Assembly: GCA_947561715.1 (NCBI GenBank)
Contig: OX387205.1
Span: 7,073,001-7,137,000, forward strand
Origin: Ascidia mentula
Lineage: Eukaryota; Chordata; Ascidiacea; Phlebobranchia; Ascidiidae
Direction of reading: 5' to 3'
DNA: 64,000 nucleotides
Positions 51,020-62,804 of the stretch are shown in pieces. The position numbers and the translations under genes were made by a program. Positions within the stretch are counted from its first letter, which is position 1. Every line of letters starts with the position of its first letter. The notes under the pieces are model-generated. The model searched no databases. It was not told the origin of the DNA and saw only the letters and a program-made list of their open reading frames with translations.

Positions 51020-52449
51020 AATGGAAAATTTTGTTTGTATAAAATCCCCAAAAGCTGGATGGTCGGCGCCAATGCATGTAAGTGGATACCCAGCGATTTG
51101 GATGTACAAAGCTTCTTGAAAAATGAAATTTCTGCGGATGCAGCTTGGCAGACATGTCCTTCCACCATTCTTTGTGAAGGGAGTAAGTTGTGTGTTTGTG
51201 ACAAATAATTGTGCATTTTTGTTTCATGCATTTTGTTCTTTTCAGGCACACATGCCCGTTGTTTGAAAAGAAAATGTAGATCTGCTGATCTGGAAAGGGA
51301 CATTCTAATGAGCGAATCCACTGAAAGCAGTTCTTCTTCCACGATACCTCTCTTGCAAAAAAAGGTGTCCATAAACCTTGTGCTGATTTTTATGCATAAA
51401 ACTGGCACATATTATTCATCTAGTTTTTTAATTGACTGGGGACCTTTGCTTGTGCATTTGCTTATTTTAGTTTACTTTCAACAGGTTCTTGCCACCCAAG
51501 CAGCAAACACAATGTCACAATGACAGGAGCATGAACTGTCTGAAAACATTGGCATCCTTATCGACAAAACAATAAAGGTGAAGGAAGAAATGCGGAGGAT
51601 TGGTGACCGAATTCAGAGAATGGAAACTCTGACAGAAAAAAAACACATGTGTGGCAGAAAAGTTTTTGCCGCAATCAGCTGTCAACGAAGAACATCTGAT
51701 GGCTCTACTTACTAAACCAAATGTGAGCTTTCTTTTTACCTAATGCACTGAGGCTTTTGTCTGCATGCTTTACACTGTAAATGACATCTGCTCTACATTT
51801 CAATCATTTTGTATGTTGATACTTTTCAAAAGGACAAAGTAAAACTTGCCCAAGTGATGGACATTGACCAACTTCGTGGCACCTTCCGGAATTCTGTAAT
51901 ACTGTTTATGACAAAACACCTGGCTCTTCAATCTTGTTTTGGCGGTTGGACGCAGGAAAACAAAAATCCCATTCAAATCACATCCTCTGTTGGCATTTAT
52001 GTTGGGTGAGTCAAATTGCTTTAGAAATCTCACAAGACACGCCACACTGCGGGCCTCATTGTAAAGCCTTCCGATTGTGAAGTTTTCACAACTTTCACAT
52101 ATTTAATTCCCACATGTCAAATATTTAATTTCTGTGCACGATAGAATGTTACCAACATTTTAACTAAATCTTATGTTTTATGTTCCGCAGACGCATAGAA
52201 AGATGCAAGACGCCGGCAGTTAAATACCAAGAAATCGCCACAGCGGTGAAACGAGTTTTACCTGGAGTTGTTGACGGAGTGGCGGCAGAATATCAAGCAA
52301 CGGCAATCAATCCTCAATTAAGCCCACCACGTCTCAGAGTACATAGTTTCGTCGAACACTGCACTTCGTGTTACTCCGTACTTCCACTGCGCTTGCCACT
52401 GTATTTCTATTTATGTGTTGTTAATTTCAATAAAACATTATGCAATTAA
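51020..52449 (+). pseudogene. Decayed multi-exon gene, DUF4806-like, inside the transposon
   Basis: Five exons with consistent phases can be read. E1, about 51020-51182, has IPKSWMVGANACKWIPSD and donor GTAAGT. E2, 51246-51364, has STHARCLKRKCRSADLERD. E3, 51485-51722, is coiled-coil-like with IDKTIKVKEEMRRIGDRIQR. E4, 51833-52005, has DIDQLRGTFRNSVILF and LALQSCFGGW, donor GTGAGT. E5, 52191-52449, has GRIERCKTPAVKYQEIATAV. The N-terminal VP-x-SW...C-x-WP pattern, mid coiled coil and C-terminal block resemble DUF4806 proteins of arthropods, whose function is unknown. Damage: no start codon in frame (TAG at 51017-51019), in-frame TGA at 51521-51523, and a frameshift in the A-run near 51639-51646. 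The last frame runs past a polyadenylation signal, so the original stop may be lost. It could be an element-encoded second protein or a captured host gene. Confidence 0.5.
52429..52434 (+). promoter_or_regulatory. Polyadenylation signal AATAAA
   Basis: Canonical AATAAA in the last exon-like segment of the DUF4806-like gene, oriented with it. The position fits a transcript end shortly after 52450. Confidence 0.5.
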
Positions 52450-52684
52450 AGTCGTGGTGCGTGCGAGACGGTGAAGTAGCGAGTTTGATGAGGTCATATT
52501 TTGAAAGTGACCAGGCAATATCATTATGTTCGGTAAACGCACGGCGAACGCTCGCTCGGCCAAGCTTGGATTTGTTCAATTGTAGAACATACGCCGAACA
52601 TATATCCAACATTTAAGTACGGTGAACATGCGTCGCCCAAGCTTGATGCCAAGCGTATGCGCTTTCAGCACTTAGCCGTGCCTA
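52450..52684. other. Transposon right subterminal region
   Basis: Non-coding. It holds CCAAGCTTGG (a 10-bp palindrome at 52560-52569) and a second CAAGCTTG at about 52638, matching motifs near the left end. It also contains a 19-bp stretch of satellite at 52656-52674, described separately. Confidence 0.6.
52656..52674 (-). repeat. Satellite fragment inside the transposon's right end
   Basis: TATGCGCTTTCAGCACTTA occurs here, 24 bp inside the element's end, and again directly outside at 52699-52717. Extending by three bases gives 21 of 22 identical. It carries the variants of the flanking unit subtype (GCGCTTTC and ACTTA), so it came from this very unit type. Confidence 0.85.
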
Positions 52685-52698
52685 AATTTTTGACTGGG
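52685..52698 (-). repeat. Right terminal inverted repeat
   Basis: AATTTTTGACTGGG, the exact reverse complement of 49468-49481. Confidence 0.9.
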
Positions 52699-55600
52699 TA
52701 TGCGCTTTCAGCACTTATCCATTTTGCAGGATATGACTTTTCGATAAAAAATATTTTTTTTCATTACAAGCTTTATTATACAGTGGAAAACGCTGATACT
52801 CCAGTATTGCTTTTGCGGTTGCACAACGTATGTAACCATGCGATTTCAGCACTTGTCCATTTTGCAGTATATGACTTTTCGATAAAAAATATTTTTTTTC
52901 ATTACAAGCTTTATTATACAGTGGAAAACGCTGATACTCCAGTACTGAGTTTGCGGTTGCACAACGTATGTAACCATGCGATTTCAGCACATGTCCATTT
53001 TGCAGTATATGACTTTTCGATAAAAAATATTTTTTTTCATTACAAGCTTTATTATACAGTGGAAAACGCTAATACTCCAGTATTGCGTTTGCGGTTGCAC
53101 AACGTATGTAACTATGCGATTTCAGCACTTGTCCATTTTGCAGTATATGACTTTTCGATAAAAAATATTTTTTTTCAGTACAAGCTTTATTATACAGTGG
53201 TAAACGCTGATACTCCAGTATTGCTTTTGCGGTTGCACAACGTATGTAACTGTGCGATTTCAGCACTTGTCCATTTTGCAGTATATGACTTTTCGATAAA
53301 AAATGTTTTTTTTTCAGTACAAGCTTTATTATACAGTGGAAAACGCTGATACTCCAGCACTGAGTTTGCGGTTGCACAACGTATGTAACTGTGCGATTTC
53401 AGCACTTGTCCATTTTGCAGTATATGACTTTTCGATAAAAAATATTTTTTTTCAGTACAAGCTTTATTATACAGTGGTAAACGCTGATACTCCAGTATTG
53501 CTTTTGCGGTTGCACAACGTATGTGACTGTGCGATTTCAGCACTTGTCCATTTTGCAGTATATGACTTTTCGATAAAAAATATTTTTTTTCATTGCAAGC
53601 TTTATTATACAGTGGTAAACGCTGATACTCCAGTATTGCTTTTGCGGTTGCACAACGTATGTGACTGTGCGATTTCAGCACTTGTCCATTTTGCAGTATA
53701 TGACTTTTCGATAAAAAATATTTTTTTTCATTGCAAGCTTTATTATACAGTGGAAAACGCTGATACTCCAGTACTGAGTTTGCGGTTGAACAACGTATGT
53801 AACTATATGCGCTTTCAGCACTTATCCATTTTGCAGGATATGACTTTTCGATAAAAAATATTTTTTTTCATTACAAGCTTTATTATACAGTGGAAAACGC
53901 TGATACTCCAGTATTGCTTTTGCGGTTGCACAACGTATGTAACCATGCGATTTCAGCACTTGTCCATTTTGCAGTATATGACTTTTCGATAAAAAATATT
54001 TTTTTTCATTACAAGCTTTATTATACAGTGGAAAACGCTGATACTCCAGTACTGAGTTTGCGGTTGCACAACGTATGTAACCATGCGATTTCAGCACATG
54101 TCCATTTTGCAGTATATGACTTTTCGATAAAAAATATTTTTTTTCATTACAAGCTTTATTATACAGTGGAAAACGCTAATACTCCAGTATTGCGTTTGCG
54201 GTTGCACAACGTATGTAACTATGCGATTTCAGCACTTGTCCATTTTGCAGTATATGACTTTTCGATAAAAAATATTTTTTTTCAGTACAAGCTTTATTAT
54301 ACAGTGGTAAACGCTGATACTCCAGTATTGCTTTTGCGGTTGCACAACGTATGTAACTGTGCGATTTCAGCACTTGTCCATTTTGCAGTATATGACTTTT
54401 CGATAAAAAATGTTTTTTTTTCAGTACAAGCTTTATTATACAGTGGAAAACGCTGATACTCCAGCACTGAGTTTGCGGTTGCACAACGTATGTAACTGTG
54501 CGATTTCAGCACTTGTCCATTTTGCAGTATATGACTTTTCGATAAAAAATATTTTTTTTCAGTACAAGCTTTATTATACAGTGGTAAACGCTGATACTCC
54601 AGTATTGCTTTTGCGGTTGCACAACGTATGTGACTGTGCGATTTCAGCACTTGTCCATTTTGCAGTATATGACTTTTCGATAAAAAATATTTTTTTTCAT
54701 TGCAAGCTTTATTATACAGTGGAAAACGCTGATACTCCAGTACTGAGTTTGCGGTTGAACAACGTATGTAACTATATGCGCTTTCAGCACTTATCCATTT
54801 TGCAGGATATGACTTTTCGATAAAAAATATTTTTTTTCATTACAAGCTTTATTATACAGTGGAAAACGCTGATACTCCAGTATTGCTTTTGCGGTTGCAC
54901 AACGTATGTAACCATGCGATTTCAGCACTTGTCCATTTTGCAGTATATGACTTTTCGATAAAAAATATTTTTTTTCATTACAAGCTTTATTATACAGTGG
55001 AAAACGCTGATACTCCAGTACTGAGTTTGCGGTTGCACAACGTATGTAACCATGCGATTTCAGCACATGTCCATTTTGCAGTATATGACTTTTCGATAAA
55101 AAATATTTTTTTTCATTACAAGCTTTATTATACAGTGGAAAACGCTAATACTCCAGTATTGCGTTTGCGGTTGCACAACGTATGTAACTATGCGATTTCA
55201 GCACTTGTCCATTTTGCAGTATATGACTTTTCGATAAAAAATATTTTTTTTCATTACAAGCTTTATTATACAGTGGAAAACGCTGATACTCCAGTACTGA
55301 GTTTGCGGTTGCACAACGTATGTAACTATGCGATTTCAGCCCTTGTCCATTTTGCAGTATATGACTTTTCGATAAAAAATATTTTTTTTTAGTACAAGCT
55401 TTATTATACAGTGAAAAACGCTGGTACTCCAGTATTGCTTTTGCGGTTGCACAACGTATGTAACTATGCGATTTCAGCACTTGTCCATTTTGCAGTATAT
55501 GACTTTTCGATAAAAAATATTTTTTTTCATTGCAAGCTTTATTATACAGTGGAAAACGCTGATACTCCAGTACTGAGTTTTCGGTTGAACAACGTATGTA

Positions 55601-58600
55601 ACTATGCGCTTTCAGCACTTATCCATTTTGCAGGATATGACTTTTCGATAAAAAATATTTTTTTTCATTACAAGCTTTATTATACAGTGGAAAACGCTGA
55701 TACTACAGTATTGCTTTTGCGGTTGCACAACGTATGTAACCATGCGATTTCAGCACTTGTCCATTTTGCAGTATATGACTTTTCGATAAAAAATATTTTT
55801 TTTCATTACAAGCTTTATTATACAGTGGAAAACGCTGATACTCCAGTACTGAGTTTGCGGTTGCACAACGTATGTAACCATGCGATTTCAGCACATGTCC
55901 ATTTTGCAGTATATGACTTTTCGATAAAAAATATTTTTTTTCATTACAAGCTTTATTATACAGTGGAAAACGCTAATACTCCAGTATTGCGTTTGCGGTT
56001 GCACAACGTGTGTAACTATGCGATTTCAGCACTTGTCCATTTTGCAGTATATGACTTTTCGATAAAAAATATTTTTTTTCATTACAAGCTTTATTATACA
56101 GTGGAAAACGCTGATACTCCAGTACTGAGTTTGCGGTTGCACAACGTATGTGACTATGCGATTTCAACACTTGTCCATTTTGCAGTATATGACTTTTCGA
56201 TAAAAAATATTTTTTTTCAGTACAAGCTTTATTATACAGTGGAAAACGCTGATACTCCAGTACTGAGTTTGCGGTTGCACAACGTATGTAACCATGCGAT
56301 TTCAGCCCTTGTCCATTTTGCACTATATGACTTTTCGATAAAAAATATTTTTTTTTAGTACAAGCTTTATTATACAGTGAAAAACGCTGGTACTCCAGTA
56401 TTGCTTTTGCGGTTGCACAACGTATGTAACTATGCGATTTCAGCACTTGTCCATTTTGCAGTATATGACTTTTCGATAAAAAATATTTTTTTTCATTACA
56501 AGCTTTATTATACAGTGGAAAACGCTGATACTCCAGTATTGCGTTTGCGGTTGCACAACGTATGTAACTATGCGCTTTCAGCACTTGTCCATTTTGCAGT
56601 ATATGACTTTTCGATAAAAAATATTTTTTTTCAGTACAAGCTTTATTATACAGTGGAAAACGCTGATACTCCAGTACTGAGTTTGCGGTTGCACAACGTA
56701 TGTAACTATGCGATTTCAGCACTTGTCCATTTTGCAGTATATGACTTTTCGATAAAAAATATTTTTTTTCAGTACAAGCTTTATTATACAGTGGTAAACG
56801 CTGATACTCCAGTATTGCTTTTGCGGTTGCACAACGTATGTAACTGTGCGATTTCAGCACTTGTCCATTTTGCAGTATATGACTTTTCGATAAAAAATGT
56901 TTTTTTTTCAGTACAAGCTTTATTATACAGTGGAAAACGCTGATACTCCAGCACTGAGTTTGCGGTTGCACAACGTATGTAACTGTGCGATTTCAGCACT
57001 TGTCCATTTTGCAGTATATGACTTTTCGATAAAAAATATTTTTTTTCAGTACAAGCTTTATTATACAGTGGTAAACGCTGATACTCCAGTATTGCTTTTG
57101 CGGTTGCACAACGTATGTGACTGTGCGATTTCAGCACTTGTCCATTTTGCAGTATATGACTTTTCGATAAAAAATATTTTTTTTCATTACAAGCTTTATT
57201 ATACAGTGGAAAACGCTGATACTCCAGTATTGCTTTTGCGGTTGCACAACGTATGTAACCATGCGATTTCAGCACTTGTCCATTTTGCAGTATATGACTT
57301 TTCGATAAAAAATATTTTTTTTCATTACAAGCTTTATTATACAGTGGAAAACGCTGATACTCCAGTACTGAGTTTGCGGTTGCACAACGTATGTAACCAT
57401 GCGATTTCAGCACATGTCCATTTTGCAGTATATGACTTTTCGATAAAAAATATTTTTTTTCATTACAAGCTTTATTATACAGTGGAAAACGTTAATACTC
57501 CAGTATTGCGTTTGCGGTTGCACAACGTATGTAACTATGCGATTTCAGCACTTGTCCATTTTGCAGTATATGACTTTTAGATAAAAAATATTTTTTTTCA
57601 TTACAAGCTTTATTATACAGTGGAAAACGCTGATACTCCAGTACTGAGTTTGCGGTTGCACAACGTATGTGACTATGCGATTTCAACACTTGTCCATTTT
57701 GCAGTATATGACTTTTCGATAAAAAATATTTTTTTTCAGTACAAGCTTTAATTTATTATACAGTGGAAAACGCTGATACTCCAGTACTGAGTTTGCGGTT
57801 GCACAACGTATGTAACTATGCGATTTCAGACCTTGTCCATTTTGCAGTATATGACTTTTCGATAAAAAATATTTTTTTTTAGTACAAGCTTTATTATACA
57901 GTGAAAAACGCTGGTACTCCAGTATTGCTTTTGCGGTTGCACAACGTATGTAACTATGCGATTTCAGCACTTGTCCATTTTGCAGTATATGACTTTTCGA
58001 TAAAAAATATTTTTTTTCATTACAAGCTTTATTATACAGTGGAAAACGCTGATACTCCAGTATTGCGTTTGCGGTTGCACAACGTATGTAACTATGCGCT
58101 TTCAGCACTTGTCCATTTTGCAGTATATGACTTTTCGATAAAAAATATTTTTTTTCAGTACAAGCTTTATTATACAGTGGAAAACGCTGATACTCCAGTA
58201 CTGAGTTTGCGGTTGCACAACGTATGTAACTATGCGATTTCAGCACTTGTCCATTTTGCAGTATATGACTTTTCGATAAAAAATATTTTTTTTCAGTACA
58301 AGCTTTATTATACAGTGGTAAACGCTGATACTCCAGTATTGCTTTTGCGGTTGCACAACGTATGTAACTGTGCGATTTCAGCACTTGTCCATTTTGCAGT
58401 ATATGACTTTTCGATAAAAAATGTTTTTTTTTCAGTACAAGCTTTATTATACAGTGGAAAACGCTGATACTCCAGCACTGAGTTTGCGGTTGCACAACGT
58501 ATGTAACTGTGCGATTTCAGCACTTGTCCATTTTGCAGTATATGACTTTTCGATAAAAAATATTTTTTTTCAGTACAAGCTTTATTATACAGTGGTAAAC

Positions 58601-59195
58601 GCTGATACTCCAGTATTGCTTTTGCGGTTGCACAACGTATGTGACTGTGCGATTTCAGCACTTGTCCATTTTGCAGTATATGACTTTTCGATAAAAAATA
58701 TTTTTTTTCAGTACAAGCTTTATTATACAGTGGTAAACGCTGATACTCCAGTATTGCTTTTGCGGTTGCACAACGTATGTAACTGTGCGATTTCAGCACT
58801 TGTCCATTTTGCAGTATATGACTTTTCGATAAAAAATGTTTTTTTTTCAGTACAAGCTTTATTATACAGTGGAAAACGCTGATACTCCAGCACTGAGTTT
58901 GCGGTTGCACAACGTATGTAACTGTGGGATTTCAGCACTTGTCCATTTTGCAGTATATGACTTTTCGATAAAAAATATTTTTTTTCAGTACAAGCTTTAT
59001 TATACAGTGGTAAACGCTGATACTCCAGTATTGCTTTTGCGGTTGCACAACGTATGTGACTGTGCGATTTCAGCACTTGTCCATTTTGCAGTATATGACT
59101 TTTCGATAAAAAATATTTTTTTTCATTGCAAGCTTTATTATACAGTGGAAAACGCTGATACTCCAGTACTGAGTTTGCGGTTGAACAACGTATGT

Positions 59196-61170
59196 AACTT
59201 ATGCGCTTTCAGCACTTATCCATTTTGCAGGATATGACTTTTCGATAAAAAATATTTTTTTTCATTACAAGCTTTATTATACAGTGGAAAACGCTGATAC
59301 TCCAGTATTGCTTTTGCGGTTGCACAACGTATGTAACCATGCGATTTCAGCACTTGTCCATTTTGCAGTATATGACTTTTCGATAAAAAATATTTTTTTT
59401 CATTACAAGCTTTATTATACAGTGGAAAACGCTGATACTCCAGTACTGAGTTTGCGGTTGCACAACGTATGTAACCATGCGATTTCAGCACATGTCCATT
59501 TTGCAGTATATGACTTTTCGATAAAAAATATTTTTTTTCATTACAAGCTTTATTATACAGTGGAAAACGCTAATACTCCAGTATTGCGTTTGCGGTTGCA
59601 CAACGTATGTAACTATGCGATTTCAGCACTTGTCCATTTTGCAGTATATGACTTTTCGATAAAAAATATTTTTTTTCATTACAAGCTTTATTATACAGTG
59701 GAAAACGCTGATACTCCAGTACTGAGTTTGCGGTTGCACAACGTATGTGACTATGCGATTTCAACACTTGTCCATTTTGCAGTATATGACTTTTCGATAA
59801 AAAATATTTTTTTTCAGTACAAGCTTTAATTTATTATACAGTGGAAAACGCTGATACTCCAGTACTGAGTTTGCGGTTGCACAACGTATGTAACTATGCG
59901 ATTTCAGACCTTGTCCATTTTGCAGTATATGACTTTTCGATAAAAAATATTTTTTTTTAGTACAAGCTTTATTATACAGTGAAAAACGCTGGTACTCCAG
60001 TATTGCTTTTGCGGTTGCACAACGTATGTAACTATGCGATTTCAGCACTTGTCCATTTTGCAGTATATGACTTTTCGATAAAAAATATTTTTTTTCAGTA
60101 CAAGCTTTATTATACAGTGGTAAACGCTGATACTCCAGTATTGCTTTTGCGGTTGCACAACGTATGTGACTGTGCGATTTCAGCACTTGTCCATTTTGCA
60201 GTATATGACTTTTCGATAAAAAATATTTTTTTTCATTGCAAGCTTTATTATACAGTGGAAAACGCTGATACTCCAGTACTGAGTTTGCGGTTGAACAACG
60301 TATGTAACTTATGCGCTTTCAGCACTTATCCATTTTGCAGGATATGACTTTTCGATAAAAAATATTTTTTTTCATTACAAGCTTTATTATACAGTGGAAA
60401 ACGCTGATACTCCAGTATTGCTTTTGCGGTTGCACAACGTATGTAACCATGCGATTTCAGCACTTGTCCATTTTGCAGTATATGACTTTTCGATAAAAAA
60501 TATTTTTTTTCATTACAAGCTTTATTATACAGTGGAAAACGCTGATACTCCAGTACTGAGTTTGCGGTTGCACAACGTATGTAACCATGCGATTTCAGCA
60601 CATGTCCATTTTGCAGTATATGACTTTTCGATAAAAAATATTTTTTTTCATTACAAGCTTTATTATACAGTGGAAAACGCTAATACTCCAATATTGCGTT
60701 TGCGGTTGCACAACGTATGTAACTATGCGATTTCAGCACTTGTCCATTTTGCAGTATATGACTTTTCGATAAAAAATATTTTTTTTCATTACAAGCTTTA
60801 TTATACAGTGGAAAACGCTGATACTCCAGTACTGAGTTTGCGGTTGCACAACGTATGTGACTATGCGATTTCAACACTTGTCCATTTTGCAGTATATGAC
60901 TTTTCGATAAAAAATATTTTTTTTCAGTACAAGCTTTAATTTATTATACAGTGGAAAACGCTGATACTCCAGTACTGAGTTTGCGGTTGCACAACGTATG
61001 TAACTATGCGATTTCAGCCCTTGTCCATTTTGCAGTATATGACTTTTCGATAAAAAATATTTTTTTTTAGTACAAGCTTTATTATACAGTGAAAAACGCT
61101 GGTACTCCAGTATTGCTTTTGCGGTTGCACAACGTATGTAACTATGCGATTTCAGCACTTGTCCATTTTG
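59196..61170 (-). repeat. 1,110-bp (8-unit) higher-order repeat, first pair
   Basis: About 59196-60060 matches about 60306-61170 at offset 1,110 bp (8 times 138, plus 6, including the 5-bp AATTT insertion). Both copies contain the GTAACTTATGCGC lesion, the GCAGGATATGAC unit and the AATTT unit in the same order. Confidence 0.8.
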
Positions 61171-62804
61171 CAGTATATGACTTTTCGATAAAAAATATTT
61201 TTTTTCATTACAAGCTTTATTATACAGTGGAAAACGCTGATACTCCAGTATTGCGTTTGCGGTTGCACAACGTATGTAACTATGCGCTTTCAGCACTTGT
61301 CCATTTTGCAGTATATGACTTTTCGATAAAAAATATTTTTTTTCAGTACAAGCTTTATTATACAGTGGAAAACGCTGATACTACAGTACTGAGTTTGCGG
61401 TTGCACAACGTATGTAACTATGCGATTTCAGCACTTGTCCATTTTGCAGTATATGACTTTTCGATAAAAAATATTTTTTTTCAGTACAAGCTTTATTATA
61501 CAGTGGTAAACGCTGATACTCCAGTATTGCTTTTGCGGTTGCACAACGTATGTAACTGTGCGATTTCAGCACTTGTCCATTTTGCAGTATATGACTTTTC
61601 GATAAAAAATGTTTTTTTTTCAGTACAAGCTTTATTATACAGTGGAAAACGCTGATACTCCAGCACTGAGTTTGCGGTTGCACAACGTATGTAACCATGC
61701 GATTTCAGCACATGTCCATTTTGCAGTATATGACTTTTCGATAAAAAATATTTTTTTTCATTACAAGCTTTATTATACAGTGGAAAACGCTAATACTCCA
61801 GTATTGCGTTTGCGGTTGCACAACGTATGTAACTATGCGATTTCAGCACTTGTCCATTTTGCAGTATATGACTTTTCGATAAAAAATATTTTTTTTCATT
61901 ACAAGCTTTATTATACAGTGGAAAACGCTGATACTCCAGTACTGAGTTTGCGGTTGCACAACGTATGTGACTATGCGATTTCAACACTTGTCCATTTTGC
62001 AGTATATGACTTTTCGATAAAAAATATTTTTTTTCAGTACAAGCTTTAATTTATTATACAGTGGAAAACGCTGATACTCCAGTACTGAGTTTGCGGTTGC
62101 ACAACGTATGTAACTATGCGATTTCAGCCCTTGTCCATTTTGCAGTATATGACTTTTCGATAAAAAATATTTTTTTTTAGTACAAGCTTTATTATACAGT
62201 GAAAAACGCTGGTACTCCAGTATTGCTTTTGCGGTTGCACAACGTATGTAACTATGCGATTTCAGCACTTGTCCATTTTGCAGTATATGACTTTTCGATA
62301 AAAAATATTTTTTTTCATTACAAGCTTTATTATACAGTGGAAAACGCTGATACTCCAGTATTGCGTTTGCGGTTGCACAACGTATGTAACTATGCGCTTT
62401 CAGCACTTGTCCATTTTGCAGTATATGACTTTTCGATAAAAAATATTTTTTTTCAGTACAAGCTTTATTATACAGTGGAAAACGCTGATACTACAGTACT
62501 GAGTTTGCGGTTGCACAACGTATGTAACTATGCGATTTCAGCACTTGTCCATTTTGCAGTATATGACTTTTCGATAAAAAATATTTTTTTTCAGTACAAG
62601 CTTTATTATACAGTGGTAAACGCTGATACTCCAGTATTGCTTTTGCGGTTGCACAACGTATGTAACTGTGCGATTTCAGCACTTGTCCATTTTGCAGTAT
62701 ATGACTTTTCGATAAAAAATGTTTTTTTTTCAGTACAAGCTTTATTATACAGTGGAAAACGCTGATACTCCAGCACTGAGTTTGCGGTTGCACAACGTAT
62801 GTAA
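60560..62804 (-). repeat. 1,110-bp (8-unit) higher-order repeat, second pair
   Basis: About 60560-61694 matches about 61670-62804 at the same 1,110-bp offset, with very few differences (for example CTCCAATATTG at 60687 against CTCCAGTATTG). Overlap with the first pair means at least three successive partial copies. Confidence 0.8.

Larger units (their letters stand above)
49468..52698. mobile_element. DNA transposon with 14-bp TIRs, decayed (CACTA/EnSpm-like?)
   Basis: A 3,231-bp element with perfect 14-bp terminal inverted repeats CCCAGTCAAAAATT and a TA target duplication. CAAGCTTGG-like motifs recur in the subterminal regions (about 49504, 49533, 52560, 52639), as expected of transposase-binding sites. 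Inside are a plus-strand exon resembling the C-terminal part of CACTA/EnSpm-type transposases and a separate decayed multi-exon gene. CCC...GGG ends with a 2-3 bp duplication fit animal CACTA elements; the family assignment remains tentative. The catalytic part of the transposase is absent, so the copy looks non-autonomous. Confidence 0.85.

Noticed and set aside
51209-51523. Single 104-residue ORF across 51209-51523
   Set aside because: It reads through an intron. The exon boundaries at 51246-51364 and 51485 explain the same region better.
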